Part shown: positions 58,877 to 64,000 of the stretch, piece after piece
Layout: each line of letters begins with the position of its first letter
Position numbering within the stretch: position 1 is the stretch's first letter
Assembly (NCBI GenBank): GCA_029582165.1
Contig: CM055876.1
Span: 15,871,001 to 15,935,000, forward strand
Direction of reading: 5' to 3'
DNA from: Portulaca oleracea
Lineage: Eukaryota > Streptophyta > Magnoliopsida > Caryophyllales > Portulacaceae
Length of the DNA: 64,000 nt
The notes under the pieces: generated by a model
The model's database searches: none
What the model was told of the DNA's origin: nothing
Seen by the model: only the letters and a program-made list of their open reading frames with translations
Position numbers and translations under genes: made by a program

Positions 58877-59098
58877 TGAATTTTCTTCACCTCACCTTCT
58901 CATTTATTTTAATCGACTTCTTGGGGCTTTTGTGGGTATAATTGCTATAAATCCTCACGAGACCTTTCTCGTCCACCCGGGATGTCGGGGGGTTTAAAGG
59001 GCTTGTTGCATGCGCTAAATGCAACCATGACTCCTACGAAAGTGAGTTAGGTTTTATTTTAGTTTTTGAGTCTTATATTCCTTTGTACGAGGGCGTCC
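58877..59098 (+). other. Athila-2 3' untranslated region, second part
   Basis: Continues the Athila-2 sequence after the MULE. At about 58921-59030 it contains the second block shared with Athila-1 (CCTCACGAG, CTCGTCCACCCGGG, TGTCGGGGGGTT, GCGCTAAATGCA). Confidence 0.75.
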
Positions 59099-59120
59099 AA
59101 AGTCCAAGTGTGGGAGAATT
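59099..59120 (+). promoter_or_regulatory. Polypurine tract of Athila-2
   Basis: AAAGTCCAAGTGTGGGAGAA immediately precedes the 3' LTR. Confidence 0.75.
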
Positions 59121-60690
59121 TGTTGAGTCATAGTTTATACATAATTTATATATGTATTTAGTTTATTATTATACAATTTATTTGACCTAATTATGTTTAA
59201 TTCGTAAATTTTTAGGAAAGTCTCAATTATAAGAAGAGTTAAGAAAAGATGAAATTTGGCGCAAAATCAGCACGCAGCAGGAAGACGCTACCTGCGTCCC
59301 AAAAACGCTGCCAGCGCCTCCATCAGAGAGGAAGAAAAACAAAAAACGCTGCCAGCTTCCCAAAAACGCTGCCATCGCCTCCATCAGAGAGGAAGAAGGA
59401 CCGAAACGCTGCCAGCGTTTAATAAACGCCACCAGCGTTTTTCTTCGGTAATTCTAGGCGGAGCAGCACAAAAGGTTGTTAGCGTCCCAGAAATGCTGCC
59501 AGCGTCCCAAAAACGCTGCCAGCGTTTGTCGATTTCTCCGCAGCCGCCGTTTCACGCGTAGGGTTTTGAGATTTCTTTCCTATTTTCTTCTATTTATATG
59601 GGATATATTTCATTGAGAGGAGGAGATCTCCGACAACACCACTCATCTCTTCACTATATCTTCACCACTCATCCATCCTTCATCACCACCATCATCGATC
59701 GCCGTTCATCATCATCGTCCTTCTTCTAATTAGGTGTATCCAATACTTTTATACAATGTTTAATTATTCTATTCTTAGTATTTCAATTTGTATTATGAGT
59801 GAGTAGTTTTCATTGTTTGGTGTAGTTTATTGAAACCATGCTAAATTATGTATTTTGAGACAAAGTTTTGATCTTTAATGTCTAATTGATGTTGCTTATG
59901 ATTTTGTAACAATTTGTGATTATCGTTTACTGCTTTTATATGGAATTAATTAGAATGCATGATAGTTATTTCTTTACAGATTCAATTGATAGTTAGAGTC
60001 TCCAATATTGAAAGCTAGAGTCTTTAACATTAGTATCGCCCTAATTAATCATGGAAGGCTCAAATCTTCTCTTTTAATTAGGAAATTGTCATAAATCTTT
60101 GTTAAATCAATTTGCTAGTAAATTGGTTGCAAGGTGTTAGATGATGCTTTTCTTGTTCTTAATGCTCTAATTTGATTATACTTTAGTGCTGGTACTAATG
60201 TAGTCATAATTAGTAGGGTTTATATTAGGGCTGGTCCTAAGTAAACTAAAAAGTAAGGAAAAGTAGGGAAAAGCCACTGGTGGATCTTTTCAGTAGTCTA
60301 ACTCATAGGAGTATCAATTTATGTGTCAGTGATAAGTACTAATTTGCATGGTGGAAATAAACTATACCAAATAAATTTATCATATTGCTATCCGAATCAA
60401 TCTCCTGTGTGTGTTTTGATATTCTCATTTTGCAATTTTAATTCGTCTATTTAAATAGTTAATCTTGAATCCAAAACCCCCCTTCTTTACTAAATTGCAT
60501 TCAATCTTAATTAATAATATATAGTTTAATTTAGATTAATTAGCTAAGTAATTAAAGTGTGAGTTAAATAGGTAAAACTATTCTGAAATCAATCTTTCCT
60601 CGTTGGATTCGATCCCTACTTTCCTATCTACATTAGTTAGATTAATCATAGTAGTGGTTAAATTTGTAAGCCCTGCGACAAGCTGTTACA
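59121..60690 (+). repeat. 3' LTR of Athila-2
   Basis: About 1.57 kb, starting TGTTGAGTCATAG and ending CTGTTACA. It carries the longer CGCTGCCAGCG array (about 59265-59528). Confidence 0.88.
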
Positions 60691-60884
60691 TCGATTTGTC
60701 TATATAACCACTTTTTCCTATATTAAAATTACGCAATCTCTAATACATAACGTTTTTTCCCAGAAAAAATATGTTAAGTTTGAAATAGCAATAAATAAAA
60801 TAAATCTAAAGAGCGAACACAAATTAAATTAAATAAATTTACCGATTAGCATGAAGTCACTTGATTTGTTTGATATATAAGGAA

Positions 60885-62191
60885 ATTGGATTTAAATAAT
60901 ATAAACTTTGACGCATCAAAGACTTAATAATCTAAACTTTAAAAATAAGATTGAATAATCTGAACTTTAACTCTTTTGGATTCTAGTATTACGCTGTCGA
61001 ATTAAAAATTGAAGAACTCGGCGGCGCGATGACGTGGAGGCGGAAGAGTGTGTATTGACTTTTATAATGTGTCCAATCGGCTTTGACTTGTCCACCTCAT
61101 CCTCCCCTTTTTATTCTCTCTCCTCCAACCCCTTTCCTCTTCTTCGTTCTACCAGGCCATGGCCATGACCATAGCTTCTTCCTCTTCTCTTTCCTTTTCT
61201 CCATCTAAAACATCCCCCCCCCCCCCTTTTTTTCCTTTCTCTCTTATTGGATTCCTTTTAGCAACTTTAATATACTTGTTCGACGTAATAGTAGCAGATT
61301 TCTCCCAAACTTGCCCCATCTTCCAAGCAGCATTCCCTATAGTAGTCAGACCTCGATACTCAGGCATGGCTTCCCTCTCCATGTCCTCCTGAAAGCTCAC
61401 GAACTCAGCCATGGCGTCTTCGAGCTCGACCTCTGCTTCGACCATCGCGTCGAGGGCGTCCTATGCTTCTCTGAGGCACTCAGATTCCATGGTGGAAAAA
61501 GATCTCTCAACCTTGATATGGAGAAGGTTTAGTAGATCTTTGATGGTGGATCGGGCGAAGTTCTTGTCACTGAATGCTTGGTCGGAGAGTAGGGTGAATT
61601 GGGACATAAGATCCTCCATTTTTGGGCCCGTGTAAGCTCTGAGATGATTTTATTTGGGGTTTTGGGGATGTGAGTAACAAGGTCACTTCTCTCTCTCTTT
61701 CTTGGTTCATTCATGTGGGATTTTGCCCTCCCCTTTCTATTCTGGTTGATTTGAATCCCTAATTTTTACAATCTGACCCTATACAAAAATCAACCAGAGT
61801 TTATAAAATTTGGGGGAAGTTGTAGTGATAGAGGTTAAGATGAGAGAGACAGATAAGGGAGGATGTTTTAGAGAGAGAAAAGGAAAGAGAAGAGGGATAA
61901 GTCATGGCCATGCCCATGAATTAGTAGAAGAAGAAGATGAAAGGGGTTGGAGGAGAGATAATAGAAAGGGGAGGGTAACTTGGACAAGTCAAAGCTGATT
62001 GAACAGATTATAAAAGTCAATACACACTCCTTCGCCGCCACATCATCGTGCCCTCGAATTCTTTAATTTTTTAACTCGGTGTCGTTCTACTAGAATCCAA
62101 GAGGGTTGAAGTTCAAATTATTTAGTGTTATTTTTAAAGTTTAGATTATTAAGTCTTTTATATGTTAAAGTTCAAATTATTTAAATCCAAT
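60885..62191. mobile_element. Long-TIR element with a captured host gene piece (Pack-type)
   Basis: Starts ATTGGATTTAAATAAT and ends with the inverse ATTATTTAAATCCAAT. The inverted arms are about 340 bp each (60885-61225 and 61850-62191), sharing for example ACTTAATAATCTAAACTTTA, TTGGATTCTAGTA and CTCTCCTCCAACCCCTTTC in opposite orientation, with roughly 10-20% differences by eye. No target duplication is clear; a TA repeat follows the right end. The 620-bp centre holds a host-like coding segment on the minus strand. The superfamily is undecided (Mutator is likely from the architecture). Confidence 0.7.
61230..61619 (-). pseudogene. Captured fragment resembling a MEE9-like plant gene
   Basis: Minus strand from ATG 61619: MEDLMSQFTLLSDQAFSDKN, then STIKDLLNLLHIKVERSFST, with an in-frame TAG at 61463-61461. 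After that come VELEDAMAEFVSFQEDMERE, IGNAAWKMGQVWEKSATIT and NKYIKVA before the sequence runs into the right-hand element arm. The opening and the helical, Glu/Met-rich body resemble the small plant family containing Arabidopsis MEE9 (maternal effect embryo arrest 9) as I remember it; this needs a database match. The 3' end of the coding sequence is replaced by element sequence (GKKGGGG, from a poly-C tract). Confidence 0.55.
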
Positions 62192-62201
62192 GTATGTGTG
62201 T

Positions 62202-62203
<2 letters not shown>

Positions 62204-62264
<61 letters not shown>
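62204..62264. repeat. (TA)n microsatellite
   Basis: About 30 TA units directly followed by CTAGTCCTTAGACCCATGCG. Confidence 0.97.
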
Positions 62265-62265
<1 letters not shown>

Positions 62266-64000
62266 TAGTCCTTAGACCCATGCGTTGCACGGGACGAAGG
62301 TAAATTTCACACATTATTGATGACATATTCGAATGTGTCTATGGTGATCAAAACTTTGTAAGGATAATTTTGTAATAATTTTACGAAAGTATAAATTTCT
62401 AATTCAACATATATAAATGTACTTAAATATAATATTTACAATTGTTTTCACTAATACCATGATCTTCTCACCAGATATAACGCTCCAACAAAACAGTGAA
62501 TGTATATAGTCAAAATAAGAGGTTTTTATATCTTGTATAAGAAAAAGTAATTAATTATGACACAACCCTTTTCTTTACTTTGATACTTTTCATATGATAA
62601 ATTTCTTGAAAGTTAAATTCAAGATACATAGTCACTTTATTTCTTTACGCTACAAACATTCCTAACAAAGATGTAAATGAATTTTTTGTTTATATGTATT
62701 AGCAATAAAACAAATGTTAATCAATGATAAGAAAATATTAAATATGATGATGATAGTCATGATAATAATATATTAAATTAAAATCATAAATGATAATATT
62801 ATTACATGTTTTAGGCGTGAGTATTTAAAGATTAATAGATGAGAGGAAAAAAGAAATTAAGAGTAACCATTTTAATAAAATTTAGTGTACGAAATTTTTC
62901 AAAATCTATGTTTTTCTCGATAATAGTAGTGTAAAATAAATTTAAAACTCATTTGTCATTTCTTAGAAAAATAAGCACTATTTTTAAATTGTAAAAAAAA
63001 TATAAAAAATTAGAAAGCAAAACAAAATAACTTTGAAATGCAAATGGCTTTCAATGGTTACAAAAATAAAAATACACACTTCAAGACTAAACTTCAAAAA
63101 AATGAGTACCTTTACAAATCCCATATATAGTCTTCTGACCGGCGAAATGTAATGTCCAATGAATGCAACATCAAGCACATACAATCTAAATTTGATGAAG
63201 ACTTTTGGTATCTTATATCATGAAAAATTCAGCGAGTCTTACTTTATTAGGATTAAAAAATCGAATCAAAACAACACCAAAATAGTTGATCTAATTTAAC
63301 ATGTTAAAAGTTACAAAATCCAAGAATCATGTCACTCTACATGGATATCCCAATTAACAATTAAGACAGTACAATGAGTTTTAAAAGAACACATACCTTC
63401 ATTGAGATTATGTAGTGTCTGTAATCTTAATTATATCTACTCTAATATCAGAATGAAGCTTCCTTGCCAATTCCAGAGAACTCAACTCTTAGACAATTTA
63501 CATCCAGTTTATCTTTCATGACAATCAAGAATAAGAAAAAAAACATTGACCACGATACCTTATCATGAATTTCCATATATGCCCAGTGATTCACTTGACT
63601 TGCACTGCTATCAACTTTTTTTAACTCTTCAAATGTAACTTGTGTAAACCAATGGTCTAATACCAACATTTAAAACAAAATGAATAAATTCACAATTAGT
63701 TACTATTATTATTATTAATTTTAAAAAATTGACTACACCATTAAATTCCACCTTTAAAGTCAAACTCGAATTTGTAACCAAATGTAACATTCATTGCAAG
63801 CAATAATAACCATATTCATAACCAATTAAAAATATTTTTAATCAATTTGTATAAATTAATTAAAAATAAAAAAATTGCCAATTTTTACCCTTTGAACCTT
63901 TGAACCATATTCATTGCAACCTTTTTAAAAATGCTTTGTTAAAAGATAAGTACATCAATCCTTACCCTTTGAACCTAAAAATGTGTAAAATATACTCATA
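62265..64000. other. AT-rich terminal stretch, no gene seen
   Basis: Starts with a CCCATGCGTTGCACGGG-type palindromic motif (62277-62293). Otherwise AT-rich with short ORFs (such as minus-strand 63448-63669) lacking family resemblance. Could be part of a Helitron-like or other non-coding element. Confidence 0.35.

Larger units (their letters stand above)
46074..60690 (+). mobile_element. Athila-2: pol-deleted Athila-type element with a nested Mutator-like element
   Basis: LTRs at 46074-47601 and 59121-60690 begin T(G/A)TTGAGTCATA and end CTGTTACA. There is an Asp-type primer site, gag plus protease, then a direct join to the integrase C-terminus, a long 3' region, the Mutator-like insert (51188-58867) and a polypurine tract. 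Flanking 5-mers CCGGT and TCGAT match at only three positions, so the target duplication is lost or unclear. Without the insert it is about 6.9 kb. Confidence 0.85.

Overview
This is nuclear DNA from a flowering plant, most likely a eudicot. It has spliced genes with GT/AG introns, two plant-specific families (a two-B3-domain REM-like gene and an S40 senescence-regulator gene), TATAAATA-type LTR promoters, and plant-type Ty1/copia, Ty3/gypsy (Athila lineage), LINE, Mutator, hAT, CACTA and Stowaway elements. I cannot name the species. There are no prokaryotic features, and I recognised no rRNA or intact tRNA genes.

Layout. 1-1.2 kb is the end of a gypsy-type LTR. 1.2-10.1 kb is the gene-bearing part: a REM-like B3 gene (3266-4799, +, four coding exons) and an S40-family gene (8588-8046, -), with several MITEs. 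10.1-18.3 kb holds a MITE interrupted by a Mutator-type MITE, a decayed copia element (11305-17219) with a hAT element inside its reverse transcriptase, and an AT-satellite-bearing TIR element. 18.3-23.8 kb is mostly unique non-coding DNA, followed by a short conserved-looking gene on the minus strand (24151-23834) and a second hAT element. 25.2-46 kb is a nest: one LINE (minus, interrupted by a CACTA-like insert) and a second LINE (minus) split by a solo LTR, which is itself split by a complete Athila-like retrotransposon (32857-42985). 46.07-60.69 kb is a second Athila-like element that has lost most of pol and is interrupted by a 7.7-kb Mutator-like element (51188-58867). 60.9-62.2 kb is a long-TIR element that has captured a piece of a host gene. 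The rest, to 64 kb, is AT-rich and shows no gene.

The most interesting unit is the 7.7-kb Mutator-like element. It encodes a three-exon fusion of a FAR1/MULE-type transposase with a C-terminal OTU cysteine-protease domain. Convergent to this is a two-exon plant mobile domain (PMD) gene. GC-rich repeat islands lie near both ends. All its genes are broken here. Other points are a Mutator MITE family present twice with perfect 9-bp target duplications, hyphenated-palindrome arrays inside the LTRs of two different Athila families, non-coding blocks shared by the 3' regions of those families, and a Pack-type gene capture.

Target-site duplications give relative ages. LINE 2 is older than the solo LTR (CTTGG), which is older than Athila-1 (ATAAT). 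Athila-2 is older than the Mutator-like element, which is older than the MITE inserted in it.
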